A stretch of DNA of 16,909 nucleotides from CAZCAQ01 sp964496905. GTDB lineage: Bacteria > Patescibacteriota > WWE3 > UBA101185 > UBA10185. Numbering within the stretch: the stretch's first letter is position 1; every line of letters begins with the position of its first letter. This document shows, piece after piece, positions 1 to 7,227 of this stretch. The stretch is from positions 1-16,909 of the forward strand of contig CAZCAQ010000015.1 in NCBI GenBank assembly GCA_964496905.1. Reading direction: 5' to 3'. The translations under genes and the position numbers were made by a program. Below the pieces are notes generated by a model. It made no database searches, was not told the DNA's origin, and saw only the letters and a program-made list of their open reading frames with translations.

Positions 1-1040
1 TCGCCGAGCAAGTCGCGGAGTTGTTCGCGACCTTTGCGATTGGTAGTCAATTCCTCAACAGCATCAAGACGCGCCTGAATTACTTTTGAATTTTTTGGAA
101 CATTAACCATCCACTGCTTTAACATACGAGCTCCCATAGAAGTTTTTGTATTATCTAAGACTCCAATCAACGAACCCGCGCGAGAATTTTCGCGAATTGT
201 TGAAAAAAGTTCCAAATTAAAAATAGTCGAGCGAGTTAGTTCAACAAAATCTTCTTCTGCCAAAAGCTCTAAGTCTTTAATCTGCAAAATTTGGCTTTTT
301 TGGGTTTCTCCTAAGTATCCGTGCAAAATTCCCGCCGTTACACAAGCTACTTCTAAATGCGAAAAATTAGTTAAAAACGCTGGAAAATGTTGCGACAGGT
401 TTTTTTGCCAGTTTGTATAAAAGTACCCATAACGATCAAATTTAAAAACGGCGATGTCGTTTTGAGATTTTAATACTTTTGCCTCAGGATCCTCGTAAAC
501 TTCTGGACTAACAATTAACTCAACAATATTAAATTTTGAGCTTTTTTCCAAAAAAGTCTGGTAAGGGTCAACACTGGTAGTAAACTCCCCCGTGGCAAAA
601 AAACCCGTAGAAATGTCCGCAAGAGCCATTCCGATTTTTTCACCGTCAATTACAAAAGTTGCTATAAAATTATTTTCTCGCTGGTTCAGCGAATTTTCGT
701 CCAAAACTGTCCCAGGAGTAATAATGCGCGTTACTTCTCTTTCGACCAATTCCCCTAAACCCGCTTCAGTCATTTGCTCACAAATTGCAACTTTAAGACC
801 AGCATTCACAAGCTTTTGAATATAAATATTTACCGAATGATACGGCACGCCGCACATGGGAATATGCCCATCTTTACCGCGTGAACGCTGCGTTAATGTA
901 ATGTTAAGAATTTTGGCACCAAGCTTTGCATCTTCCATAAACATTTCGTAAAAATCACCAAGTCTAAAAAGCAGAATGCAGTCTTTGTGTTGATCTTTGA
1001 TTTTTTGGTACTGAACCATCATTGGAGTGCTAAATTCCAT
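1..1040 (-). CDS. mutS: DNA mismatch repair protein MutS, N-terminal part (runs off left edge)
   Basis: Reading the minus strand from ATG at 1040 gives 346 codons open to the window edge. The start is followed by a typical MutS clamp: GDFYEMF at residues 28-34 is the mismatch-reading Phe-x-Glu motif of domain I, PMCGVPYHS at 61-69 is the second domain I signature, and REVTRIITPGT follows at about 101-111. The rest covers the connector domain and the start of the core domain (GxLDNTKTSMGARMLKQW). Full-length MutS is about 850 residues, so the lever, ATPase and dimerisation parts lie outside the window. MutS recognises base mismatches and small loops in DNA and starts repair. There is no Shine-Dalgarno before the ATG and no convincing 6-nt-spaced -10 box. 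It is divergent from uppS across 115 bp. Confidence 0.96.
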   Translation of the reverse strand, partial: MEFSTPMMVQYQKIKDQHKDCILLFRLGDFYEMFMEDAKLGAKILNITLTQRSRGKDGHIPMCGVPYHSVNIYIQKLVNAGLKVAICEQMTEAGLGELVEREVTRIITPGTVLDENSLNQRENNFIATFVIDGEKIGMALADISTGFFATGEFTTSVDPYQTFLEKSSKFNIVELIVSPEVYEDPEAKVLKSQNDIAVFKFDRYGYFYTNWQKNLSQHFPAFLTNFSHLEVACVTAGILHGYLGETQKSQILQIKDLELLAEEDFVELTRSTIFNLELFSTIRENSRAGSLIGVLDNTKTSMGARMLKQWMVNVPKNSKVIQARLDAVEELTTNRKGREQLRDLLG

Positions 1041-1096
1041 GTGGTTATTTTAACACTATGCTGTATTGGAAAAGATTTTTCAAAACGACTAAAATG

Positions 1097-1105
1097 TAGG
1101 ATAAT
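1097..1105 (+). promoter_or_regulatory. Candidate -10 for uppS
   Basis: TAGGATAAT contains a GATAAT hexamer at 1100-1105, which would give a leader of roughly 45 nt before the uppS ATG at 1156. No good -35 is seen. This differs from the 6-nt spacing found at most genes here, so it is only a possibility. Confidence 0.3.
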
Positions 1106-1155
1106 GAAGTCCATTAGACTGCTCATATTAGTTAGCCAAACATTGAGATTTTGCT

Positions 1156-1869
1156 ATGACTAAAGCCAAAAAATACGAAAATATGAATATTCCACTTCAC
1201 GTGGCAATAATTAGCGACGGTAACCGTAGATGGGCTAAATCGCGGATGTTGCCTGCAGCAATGGGGCATAAACAGGGCGTTGATACATACGAAAAGCTCA
1301 TTGAAAAAGCCAAAGAAATGGGTATAAAAGTGCTTACTGGATGGGCTTTTAGCACCGAAAACTGGAAACGAAGCAAAGAAGAGATTGATGACCTTTTTGG
1401 CCTTGTTCGCCAATTTGCTGAAAAATTCAAAAAAAAGTGCCTTGAGGAAGAAATCCGCTTTGTGCACATTGGACGGAAAGACAGGCTCCCGGATTATTTG
1501 CTTACACTAATTGCCGAAATGGAAGAATTAACCAAAAACTTTACGGGCTTTACGTTTGTGGCAGCTATGGATTACGGTGGGCATGACGAACTGGCTAGAG
1601 CGACTCGTAAAGTGGTAGAGCAAGGTCTTGAGCTTAACGAAGAAAACATTGAAAAAAATCTAGACACAGCAGGATTACCTCCAGTTGACCTAATTATTAG
1701 AACCGGTGGAGAACAACGCCTTAGTGGTTATTTATCGTGGCAAAGTGCTTATGCAGAGCTGTTTTTTACGCCTAAATATCTTCCTGAATTTAGTACTGAA
1801 GATTTTGAAAAGGCTGTTTTAGACTTTGCAGGTAGAGAGCGCAGATTTGGTGGAAGTTCGAGTAAATAA
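1156..1869 (+). CDS. uppS: Undecaprenyl (polyprenyl) diphosphate synthase, cis-prenyltransferase
   Basis: A 237-residue protein with all cis-prenyltransferase signatures: HVAIISDGNRRWA at 15-27 with the catalytic Asp21, GHKQG at 37-41, AFSTENW at 64-70, the IRTGGEQRLSGYLSWQ block at 181-196 and RERRFGG at 227-233. It condenses isopentenyl diphosphate onto an allylic diphosphate to make the C50-55 lipid carrier on which peptidoglycan and surface glycans are assembled at the membrane. Length is normal for the family. The double Arg in DGNRRWA replaces the more usual NGRWA. No Shine-Dalgarno precedes the ATG; Met10 (1183) is an alternative start that keeps every motif. The neighbouring OpgC-like and GT-C proteins would fit lipid-linked glycan chemistry, although they are not in one operon with it. 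Confidence 0.95.
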   Translation: MTKAKKYENMNIPLHVAIISDGNRRWAKSRMLPAAMGHKQGVDTYEKLIEKAKEMGIKVLTGWAFSTENWKRSKEEIDDLFGLVRQFAEKFKKKCLEEEIRFVHIGRKDRLPDYLLTLIAEMEELTKNFTGFTFVAAMDYGGHDELARATRKVVEQGLELNEENIEKNLDTAGLPPVDLIIRTGGEQRLSGYLSWQSAYAELFFTPKYLPEFSTEDFEKAVLDFAGRERRFGGSSSK

Positions 1870-1872
1870 GAC

Positions 1873-1956
1873 TTAGCTAATTCTCTTAAGCTTCTTTTTT
1901 GCTTTTCTTTTCATTCTATTTGGTTGTCGGTCTACTTTCTTTTTGTTCATTGACAT
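1873..1956 (-). CDS. Candidate 27-residue highly basic peptide
   Basis: An ATG at 1956 opens a 27-codon frame ending in TAA at 1873-1875, in the gap between uppS and the OpgC-like gene. The product is strikingly basic: its second half is nearly all Lys/Arg (NRMKRKAKKKLKRIS). This resembles the tiny Lys/Arg-rich ribosome-associated proteins (bS22/AURKAIP1-COX24-like) in composition only; I cannot claim homology. A TGCTAACAT extended -10 lies at 1966-1974, 9 nt before the ATG, and read-through from the OpgC-like gene 27 bp upstream is also possible. A chance open frame of this length in AT-rich DNA is not excluded. Confidence 0.4.
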   Translation of the reverse strand: MSMNKKKVDRQPNRMKRKAKKKLKRIS

Positions 1957-1983
1957 AGCTAGGGCATGTTAGCACAAAAGGGA

Positions 1984-3117
1984 TCAATTTGGCAAAAAGG
2001 CCCTCTTTTTGCGCCAAGCTTCAAATTGCAATATAGCAATAACCGATACCCAAACTACTAAAATTAACACAGTTGTCGACAAAGTATTCCACCAGTAAGA
2101 AATCTGCAAAGGAAGGTAAAACTGGACGAACAAAAATACTGATTGCACGGTGTATGTAAGTAAGGAATTTTTTCCAAATGGTAAATATAGCCAACCAAGC
2201 CATTTTGTAATAGGGCGTTCAAATCTTTGGAATAGGTAATAAAGAGCTGAGAACCAGTAAAAAAACATAAAAACTAGTCCTGGGCCAAGTTCGCGTTTTA
2301 TTAATATTTGGTCTAGAAAAGCACCAAACTCTCCACGAAAACTATTATAAAAACGATCTCCAATGCTAAGACCAACTGTTATGGCTATTCCTGTAAAGAA
2401 TACAAACAAAAAACGACCACTTTTTTCTCCATAAAAATACTTACGATAAATTGGCGCAATTTTATCTTTGTAGTAACCGCACATCATTGCAACTACAAAC
2501 AAAAATTGCCAAGATTCAACAGGGATATAACTTCCTGTAAGTTGAGTTCGTCCAGGGTAAAAATACAAGCCAAGCCAAAGTAGTGTTGAAAATGCAAGTA
2601 AAATTTTCCACCAGCCCTTGTTCAAAAAGAACAAAACTACGGGTGCTACAAACATTAGCATAACTGAGTAATACAACAGCAAATCAGCCCATCCGTATGA
2701 ATATTGCAAAAGCAGGGACTTCCATAAAATTTCAAAATAGCCTGCTTGCAAAATTCCATAATTTAGATCTTGCCAACGACCAATTTCTAAGGCTGCTACG
2801 GTGTAACCAACTGTTAGGAACACACTAATTACGTATAATTTAAACCCACGTTTAAAAATTTTTATGGTAGCCTGCTTTAAGCCATCTTTTTGGATGCGCT
2901 TTTTGCTTATCATCCCAATAACTAACCCAGAGATAAAAACAAATCCTGGGGCTGAGGAAACCCACATTTCCCCTCGACCAAAGTAATAAATGTATGGTGA
3001 TGGAAACTTGTAAAAATGGGCAATAAGTATTGCAACCAAAAAATGACCTCTAAGTAGGTCAAGTGTGTTGTTTCGCTTTAAGGGTATGGCCGTTGGTGCC
3101 ACAACTGGTTCTGTCAT
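1984..3117 (-). CDS. OpgC-type integral membrane acyltransferase
   Basis: A 377-residue polytopic membrane protein with about ten hydrophobic segments. Near the N-terminus LDLLRG (19-24) and a conserved His in the first membrane segment (His34), followed by SSAPGFVFISGLVIG (54-68), match the OpgC family (PF10129), relatives of membrane acyltransferases that succinylate or otherwise acylate periplasmic glucans and surface glycans. The acyl donor and acceptor cannot be told from sequence; the E. coli gene name opgC is not used because glucan modification is unproven here. The ATG at 3117 sits 6 nt behind a perfect TATAAT, indicating a leaderless mRNA. It diverges from the GT-C gene at 3195, so acylation of a glycan made by that enzyme is a reasonable inference. 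Confidence 0.85.
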   Translation of the reverse strand: MTEPVVAPTAIPLKRNNTLDLLRGHFLVAILIAHFYKFPSPYIYYFGRGEMWVSSAPGFVFISGLVIGMISKKRIQKDGLKQATIKIFKRGFKLYVISVFLTVGYTVAALEIGRWQDLNYGILQAGYFEILWKSLLLQYSYGWADLLLYYSVMLMFVAPVVLFFLNKGWWKILLAFSTLLWLGLYFYPGRTQLTGSYIPVESWQFLFVVAMMCGYYKDKIAPIYRKYFYGEKSGRFLFVFFTGIAITVGLSIGDRFYNSFRGEFGAFLDQILIKRELGPGLVFMFFYWFSALYYLFQRFERPITKWLGWLYLPFGKNSLLTYTVQSVFLFVQFYLPLQISYWWNTLSTTVLILVVWVSVIAILQFEAWRKKRAFLPN

Positions 3118-3123
3118 ATTGTG

Positions 3124-3129
3124 ATTATA
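3124..3129 (-). promoter_or_regulatory. -10 box of OpgC-like gene, leaderless spacing
   Basis: TATAAT on the minus strand is followed by 6 nt (3123-3118) and then the ATG at 3117. With normal -10 to start-point spacing, transcription would begin at or next to the start codon. No Shine-Dalgarno can fit. Confidence 0.75.
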
Positions 3130-3182
3130 CTACGGCAAACTGAAGTACTGCATCAAAAGTAGCTTAACCCACACACATAGTC

Positions 3183-3188
3183 TAAAAT
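3183..3188 (+). promoter_or_regulatory. -10 box of GT-C gene, leaderless spacing
   Basis: TAAAAT, then AAGCCC (6 nt), then ATG at 3195. It is divergent from the OpgC-like promoter at 3124-3129. Confidence 0.7.
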
Positions 3189-3194
3189 AAGCCC

Positions 3195-4649
3195 ATGATC
3201 ACAAAACTCAAAGCCTTTTTAAAAGAATGGGGCGACATAATACTAATAATGCTGGGCGGAATAGCTTTGCGCGTTTTTTACCTTTATAAATACGAAATGT
3301 GGTTTGACGAAGCATTTACAGGAATTTTAATGCGCGTCCCAACAGAGGAATTTTTTAGAGTAATTTCGCAAGATACCAACCCACCCGCTTTTTACATTTT
3401 TACTAAAGCGTGGACAGTTTTGTTTGGAACTGGCGAAATTTCATTGCGAATGATTCCTCTTTTGGCAGGTTCTGCAACTATTTTTGCAGTTTATATGCTA
3501 GGAAAGAGCCTCTTTAACAAAGAAACGGGAATTATTGCAGCCCTACTTTTGGCAATTAGCCCTTTTATGCTTCAATATTCATCGGAAGCGCGAACTTACG
3601 CCTTATACGGACTTTTTACAGTTTTAAGCTTTTACGCACTGGTTTCTCGAAAATATGTGTTTTTTGCACTTTTTGCCGCTTTTATACCTTTTTTGCATTA
3701 TGCGGGCATTTTTTATTCTGTAACACTTTTAGGCATTTTTGTTGTTGGACAAATAGTTAATAAGGCAGAAAGAAATTGGCTCAGAATAGTACTTGTTAGT
3801 GCAATTGTGCTTTTTTCAGTATTTTTTTCATACAACAACGCAATTTCAAAAACGGAAGTTTTGAACGATGGATGGATAAAACAACCCTCAGTGTTAAGCA
3901 TTAAAAAAAGTGCCTACTCGTATTTATTTGGTGTAAAAGCCAAACAACCAGGTACCGATGAAGCTTTAAACTTGCAAACAAGACTTCCAAAAAAACATAT
4001 TGAAACCATTGTAGTCGTAATTTTTGCTGGATTTTTAGTTGCAGTAGCATTTAAAAAACCTGACAAAAAAGAGATTTTTAAAGTAGGCTCGTTGTTGGCA
4101 CTAACTTTTGTTCCATTGATAATGACTTTGGTTACAGCACGCTATTTTGACGTAAATTTGTACGTTGAGCGGTATCTATTTCCGTCGAGCATTTTCTTTA
4201 TTTTTACTTTTGCATATTTGCTCAAAAAAACTTTGCAATTTGAATTATGGATTATGTTTGTTTTGTTATATGCGTTTTTGGTCTTTATGCGTCTTGAACA
4301 ACCAAAATATTATTTTGGAATGAGAAATTTAGCTAGCGCGCACCGAAACACAGTCAATTACGTGACTTTTACTTCTCCTATGGACTATGTAATTGGTAGA
4401 TATTATTTTGGCGAAAATTATAAGAACATTAGGTTGTATGATCCAAAAGATCCAGAGCAAAAATATTTGTGGTGGCCTTTTGTTAGAGAAGCTGATCATA
4501 AGGTTCCAAATAAAAATTCTTTGCTTGTTATACCCGATGAAGGTCGTCTTGATGACATGCTTAAGTATATTAAGCGCAAAGCTCATGGAAGTTATGTGAT
4601 TTATACTTTAATGCCTGGGGTGGATTTGGAGAGGGAGTTGGAAAAATAG
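3195..4649 (+). CDS. GT-C glycosyltransferase, ArnT/PMT-like (GT39-type) membrane protein
   Basis: A 484-residue protein with an N-terminal membrane anchor and many membrane helices. WFDEA at 36-40 places the catalytic-type Asp38-Glu39 in the first outside loop, as in GT-C enzymes; DTNPPAFYIFTKAW follows at 60-73 and SSEARTYAL at 129-137. This pattern is that of the PMT_2/ArnT-like glycosyltransferases, which move a sugar from a lipid-phosphate carrier onto a protein or lipid outside the membrane. The C-terminal third (after about residue 400) is soluble and probably outside. Sugar and acceptor are unknown. The ATG lies 6 nt after TAAAAT, without a Shine-Dalgarno. Confidence 0.85.
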   Translation: MITKLKAFLKEWGDIILIMLGGIALRVFYLYKYEMWFDEAFTGILMRVPTEEFFRVISQDTNPPAFYIFTKAWTVLFGTGEISLRMIPLLAGSATIFAVYMLGKSLFNKETGIIAALLLAISPFMLQYSSEARTYALYGLFTVLSFYALVSRKYVFFALFAAFIPFLHYAGIFYSVTLLGIFVVGQIVNKAERNWLRIVLVSAIVLFSVFFSYNNAISKTEVLNDGWIKQPSVLSIKKSAYSYLFGVKAKQPGTDEALNLQTRLPKKHIETIVVVIFAGFLVAVAFKKPDKKEIFKVGSLLALTFVPLIMTLVTARYFDVNLYVERYLFPSSIFFIFTFAYLLKKTLQFELWIMFVLLYAFLVFMRLEQPKYYFGMRNLASAHRNTVNYVTFTSPMDYVIGRYYFGENYKNIRLYDPKDPEQKYLWWPFVREADHKVPNKNSLLVIPDEGRLDDMLKYIKRKAHGSYVIYTLMPGVDLERELEK

Positions 4650-4657
4650 GAAGTCAC

Positions 4658-4691
4658 GGGCGGTTAGTTATCTTGCGATAAGCAACCGCCC
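4658..4691. terminator. Long hairpin between convergent genes, possible two-way terminator
   Basis: GGGCGGTT (4658-4665) pairs with AACCGCCC (4684-4691), and inside it TTATC (4668-4672) pairs with GATAA (4677-4681) across a TTGC loop, with a 2-nt internal bulge on each side. It lies just past the GT-C stop and just past the stop of the opposite gene at 4697. Neither side has a T-tract, so it may act as an RNA 3'-end stabiliser rather than a classic intrinsic terminator. Confidence 0.5.
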
Positions 4692-4696
4692 ACGGT

Positions 4697-4996
4697 TCAT
4701 GGATGCTGAAGAAGCTGAGCGAAAGTCAATTCTTTAACCCGCATTCCGCAGTATACGCCGGCGCGATTCTGTTCATAATTAACACCAACCGACGGTCGTT
4801 CAGGTAGTGGACAACCAAGATCCTTTGCAGCCTGCGTATATTTGGCGTTAACATGCGCCCAGCAAGCCTCGTCAATCAAGCACTCGGAGAAAGATACTCT
4901 CTCCTGCGACGCCATCGCCTGTTGGCTCACTTGAGCCAACAGCACTACTAATACAAATAGTAATGCTAAACCAAGAATACCTGCAGATTTTCTCAC
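4697..4996 (-). CDS. Small exported protein with four cysteines, unknown function
   Basis: A 99-residue protein that I do not recognise. Residues 1-29 form a clear signal peptide (RK, a hydrophobic core at about 7-22, cleavage-like AMA-S near 29-30). The mature part of about 70 residues has Cys39, Cys45, Cys62 and Cys83, which could make two disulfides outside the cell. The start is GTG at 4996, chosen because AAGGAG (5003-5008 on the minus strand) sits 6 nt before it; an extended -10 TGCTATAAT lies at 5027-5035. Both the real leader with Shine-Dalgarno and the base composition (31 of 60 G+C in 4741-4800) differ from the leaderless AT-rich neighbours, a possible sign of acquisition by transfer. 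It is monocistronic and convergent with the GT-C gene. Confidence 0.8.
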   Translation of the reverse strand: MRKSAGILGLALLFVLVVLLAQVSQQAMASQERVSFSECLIDEACWAHVNAKYTQAAKDLGCPLPERPSVGVNYEQNRAGVYCGMRVKELTFAQLLQHP

Positions 4997-5002
4997 TTTT
5001 TT

Positions 5003-5008
5003 CTCCTT
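5003..5008 (-). promoter_or_regulatory. Shine-Dalgarno deciding a GTG start
   Basis: AAGGAG on the minus strand, 6 nt before GTG at 4996. It is one of only a few strong Shine-Dalgarno sequences in the window. Confidence 0.8.
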
Positions 5009-5026
5009 ACTGAATGGGTTTTTTCT

Positions 5027-5035
5027 ATTATAGCA
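5027..5035 (-). promoter_or_regulatory. Extended -10 of the small exported protein gene
   Basis: TGCTATAAT is a perfect extended -10 on the minus strand. The predicted start point is near 5020, giving a leader of about 24 nt that contains the Shine-Dalgarno. Confidence 0.7.
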
Positions 5036-5062
5036 CTATGGGATGAATTGACGGAAAATCGA

Positions 5063-5422
5063 TCAGTTGGTTAGTCTAGCAGAAAACTTGATTCTCTTAA
5101 TATTACCGTTTTGGTCTTCAATTTCTAAAGTACCCTCTTCACGGTAAAAGTCAGCTAAATCTTGGGATAGAGCGTCTTTTGCTTCGGCAATTTCGGTGCG
5201 CTTTTCTTTAACTTGCTCGGCTAAGCGGATGTATTCGCTATTTGAGGTAACTAAAGCCTTTTTTTGCTTAATTTCGTTTTTGGCCTTTTCTTCAACTTCT
5301 TGCACTTCTTGAAATGCTGGGTCATTTTCAAGCGCGGATTCATACATATCTTTTAAAACATTTAGTTCGTCGGTGAGTTCTTCAATAATTTTGAGTCTTT
5401 TTGCGATCATTGCGTTTGACAT
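5063..5422 (-). CDS. Coiled-coil protein of unknown function
   Basis: A 119-residue cytosolic protein, unrecognised. Residues about 5-95 are a highly charged heptad-like helix rich in Glu, Lys, Leu and Ala with no Pro between the single one near residue 35 and the end, typical of a long antiparallel or dimeric coiled coil. A short beta-like tail (LEIEDQNGNIKRIKFSARL) ends it. It starts 12 bp after the truB stop and on the same strand, so co-transcription is likely. A weak -10 (TAGAAT, overlapping the truB stop codon, 9 nt before this ATG) could also give it its own near-leaderless start. Met5 is an alternative start. Confidence 0.75.
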   Translation of the reverse strand: MSNAMIAKRLKIIEELTDELNVLKDMYESALENDPAFQEVQEVEEKAKNEIKQKKALVTSNSEYIRLAEQVKEKRTEIAEAKDALSQDLADFYREEGTLEIEDQNGNIKRIKFSARLTN

Positions 5423-5434
5423 AGCTTAGTGATT

Positions 5435-6247
5435 CTACTTGGTAGTTTGGAGGTGCGCAAGGATTTGTTCGTACTCTACACAACTGTCTTTTGAAAAGTC
5501 GCCATTTTTTGTGCGAATTAAATTGGAAACAAGTGCGACAGTATTTAATTTTTGAGCGATATCAACTGCTAGTGTACGAACATAAACGCCACGGGAAACT
5601 ACTGCTTGCAATGTGGCGGTGTAAAATATTGTGCCTTGCGGAGTTTGAGCTAAAAATTGATCCCAGTTTTTTAAAATTTCTTCTTGGCGAAACACTCCTT
5701 CTACTTTTTTTATTTTTGAAGTTGCGTGATCATAAAGTTGTTTCGCAGTAACTTTTCCAACTGAAATTTTTTCTAGCTCATAAATATTTGCCAAAAGAGT
5801 TGGTACTTCAATTGTATGCAACGTACCCATTTGTGCATGGTAATGAAGTGGCTTCCCTTTTATTTTTTTTGCCGAAAACGGCGGATATGCTTGTTGATAA
5901 GTTTTTGGAAAATTCTCTATTGTTTGATTTAGAGTTTTTTCATTAAATATAAAGTCAAAAGCAGTTTGCCCAATAAAACCCATTAAATCATAAGTATCTG
6001 TCGCCAACCCAAAAGTAATCTCAAATTCATATACTTTTTGCCATCCAGCCAGTTCGCGCTTTTTAAAGCGTTCTTCTCCAGATAGCAGTACTACAACTCC
6101 TTCCGCCATTGGATCAAGCGTACCCGTGTGCGCAACTGGGACTTCCATAATTTGTGCAACTCGCTTGGAAAGCACATGAGTGCTAATACCCAAAGGTTTC
6201 CAAATTGCAAAAATTTGGTTTTTATTTGAAAGATCAAGCTTTTTCAT
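5435..6247 (-). CDS. truB: tRNA pseudouridine(55) synthase TruB
   Basis: TruB makes pseudouridine 55 in the T-loop of tRNAs. With the start at 6247 the protein has 270 residues. HTGTLDPMAEG carries the catalytic Asp (residue 45 in this numbering), KVYEFEITFGLATDTYDLMG is the family block after it, YPPFSAKKIKGKPLHYHAQMG is the substrate-binding stretch, and SRGVYVRTLAVDIAQKLN with the final RTKNGDF completes the fold. An upstream in-frame ATG at 6289 would add 14 residues, but a TATACT -10 at 6261-6266 falls inside that extension and 13 nt before the 6247 ATG, so I prefer 6247. The coiled-coil gene follows 12 bp downstream. An intrinsic terminator at 6304-6338 insulates it from the methyltransferase upstream. 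Confidence 0.93.
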   Translation of the reverse strand: MKKLDLSNKNQIFAIWKPLGISTHVLSKRVAQIMEVPVAHTGTLDPMAEGVVVLLSGEERFKKRELAGWQKVYEFEITFGLATDTYDLMGFIGQTAFDFIFNEKTLNQTIENFPKTYQQAYPPFSAKKIKGKPLHYHAQMGTLHTIEVPTLLANIYELEKISVGKVTAKQLYDHATSKIKKVEGVFRQEEILKNWDQFLAQTPQGTIFYTATLQAVVSRGVYVRTLAVDIAQKLNTVALVSNLIRTKNGDFSKDSCVEYEQILAHLQTTK

Positions 6248-6260
6248 AGGGTGCAGAGCT

Positions 6261-6266
6261 AGTATA
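6261..6266 (-). promoter_or_regulatory. Candidate -10 of truB
   Basis: TATACT on the minus strand, 13 nt before the ATG at 6247, predicts a very short leader of about 6 nt with no Shine-Dalgarno. Confidence 0.5.
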
Positions 6267-6303
6267 GTACGAAAAAATTTTAGATGCATATTTGCTAAAG
6301 GTT

Positions 6304-6338
6304 AAAAAATCCCCCAACACCATAAAGATATTGGGGGA
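6304..6338 (-). terminator. Intrinsic terminator of the methyltransferase gene
   Basis: On the minus strand an 8-bp stem (TCCCCCAA with TTGGGGGA, 6338-6331 and 6317-6310) with a 13-nt loop is followed at once by six T (6309-6304). This is a textbook Rho-independent terminator for the gene ending at 6373, and it has no T-tract on the plus strand. Confidence 0.9.
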
Positions 6339-6340
6339 AA

Positions 6341-6354
6341 CAACTCCCAAGGTT
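6341..6354. repeat. 14-bp inverted repeat, copy 1
   Basis: CAACTCCCAAGGTT is an exact reverse complement of 7203-7216. It lies between the methyltransferase stop and its terminator hairpin, so in the mRNA the two copies could pair. Confidence 0.75.
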
Positions 6355-6372
6355 ACGCATAATTAAACAAAA

Positions 6373-7167
6373 TCACATAGGTCGCCGACAGACAAACAGC
6401 ATTCGAGGAGATTCTTCATCAAAAGGCTCTTGATTAAAATCACCCCACTTTTCTACAATCTCAAAACCCACGGTCTTCAGTAACAACTCCCACTCACCAG
6501 GAAACACCATGCGAATTTCGAAAGGTGATACGTAGGAGTATCGAAGCATCATACTGACAGCATCAAACACTTGGTAAACCCACGTTGCCGAGAGTATTTG
6601 CGTTGCAGGCAAGTAGTCAAATGCACCACTTCGAAGAAGCATCGCATTTTCCTCAGGCAAGGGAACACTCTTTTCCAACTCCTGCATTGACGACGTACGA
6701 TGTCTTGCCAAACGGACTACATCAGGCAGAAAAATATCCGCCAAAAAGTAGCCACCTGGCTTAACATGTTGCCAAGCGTTCCGCAATGCCGCGAGCTGAT
6801 CTTGCTGATTGAGCATGTGCATAAAACTGTTGAAGGGAACAATCACTACATCGTACTCACCCTCCCCAACAACATCTGTGCGCATGTCACCTTCGACCAA
6901 TCGAACACGTTGCTGAACGGCAATTGGCAAGTTCCTCAGCTTGCCCTTTGCGACAGCAAGCATATCGGCGGTTATATCCAAGCCAGTTACTCGCAAACCA
7001 GCCTCAGCTAGAGGAAAAGTGATCCGCCCCGTCCCACTGCAAAGTTCGAGAACTTTGCCACCGTCGGCATACCTCAACGCAAAATCAACCAAAAAGGCCA
7101 CATCCTGCAAGCCTTCGTACTCTGCATCGTAATGCGGAGCATTTCTATAAGCATCTTGAACTTTCAT
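6373..7167 (-). CDS. Class I SAM-dependent methyltransferase, small-molecule type
   Basis: A 264-residue protein with a complete Rossmann methyltransferase core: motif I VLELCSGTGR (39-48), acidic motif II Asp64 in VTGLDITADML, GDMR at 93-96 and DVVIVPFNSFMHM at 106-118, then LKNAWQHVKPGG-type motif post-IV. The C-terminal half is a beta-rich substrate cap. Close relatives are generic methyltransferases annotated only by fold; the substrate is unknown. AAAGGAG lies 6 nt before the ATG, and the gene is clearly GC-richer than its surroundings (30 of 60 in 6841-6900, against 18 of 60 in 5701-5760 of truB), suggesting acquisition. It may be transcribed from the promoter of the small ORF at 7228-7359, and it ends at a strong terminator. 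Confidence 0.9.
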   Translation of the reverse strand: MKVQDAYRNAPHYDAEYEGLQDVAFLVDFALRYADGGKVLELCSGTGRITFPLAEAGLRVTGLDITADMLAVAKGKLRNLPIAVQQRVRLVEGDMRTDVVGEGEYDVVIVPFNSFMHMLNQQDQLAALRNAWQHVKPGGYFLADIFLPDVVRLARHRTSSMQELEKSVPLPEENAMLLRSGAFDYLPATQILSATWVYQVFDAVSMMLRYSYVSPFEIRMVFPGEWELLLKTVGFEIVEKWGDFNQEPFDEESPRMLFVCRRPM

Positions 7168-7173
7168 TTGAAA

Positions 7174-7180
7174 CTCCTTT
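7174..7180 (-). promoter_or_regulatory. Strong Shine-Dalgarno of the methyltransferase
   Basis: AAAGGAG on the minus strand, 6 nt before ATG at 7167. Confidence 0.85.
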
Positions 7181-7202
7181 AAATTTGTGAATGTGCGATT
7201 CC

Positions 7203-7216
7203 AACCTTGGGAGTTG
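7203..7216. repeat. 14-bp inverted repeat, copy 2
   Basis: AACCTTGGGAGTTG is the exact reverse complement of 6341-6354. It lies upstream of the methyltransferase Shine-Dalgarno and just after the small ORF stop. Confidence 0.75.
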
Positions 7217-7227
7217 GTGGTCGCTAG

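Noticed and set aside
592..819. Open frame on the plus strand within the mutS region
   Set aside because: It lies antisense to a continuous MutS frame with clear family motifs; no promoter of the local type precedes it.
4658..4691. Integron attC-like site at the hairpin
   Set aside because: The arms lack the paired RYYYAAC/GTTRRRY boxes and there is no integrase or cassette array nearby.
6248..6289. Upstream ATG of truB (14 extra residues)
   Set aside because: The extension carries the likely truB -10 box and no TruB motif, so the 6247 ATG is preferred; the longer form is not excluded.
6700..7011. 103-codon plus-strand open frame inside the methyltransferase
   Set aside because: It is antisense to a complete methyltransferase with all motifs, and the product has no family features.
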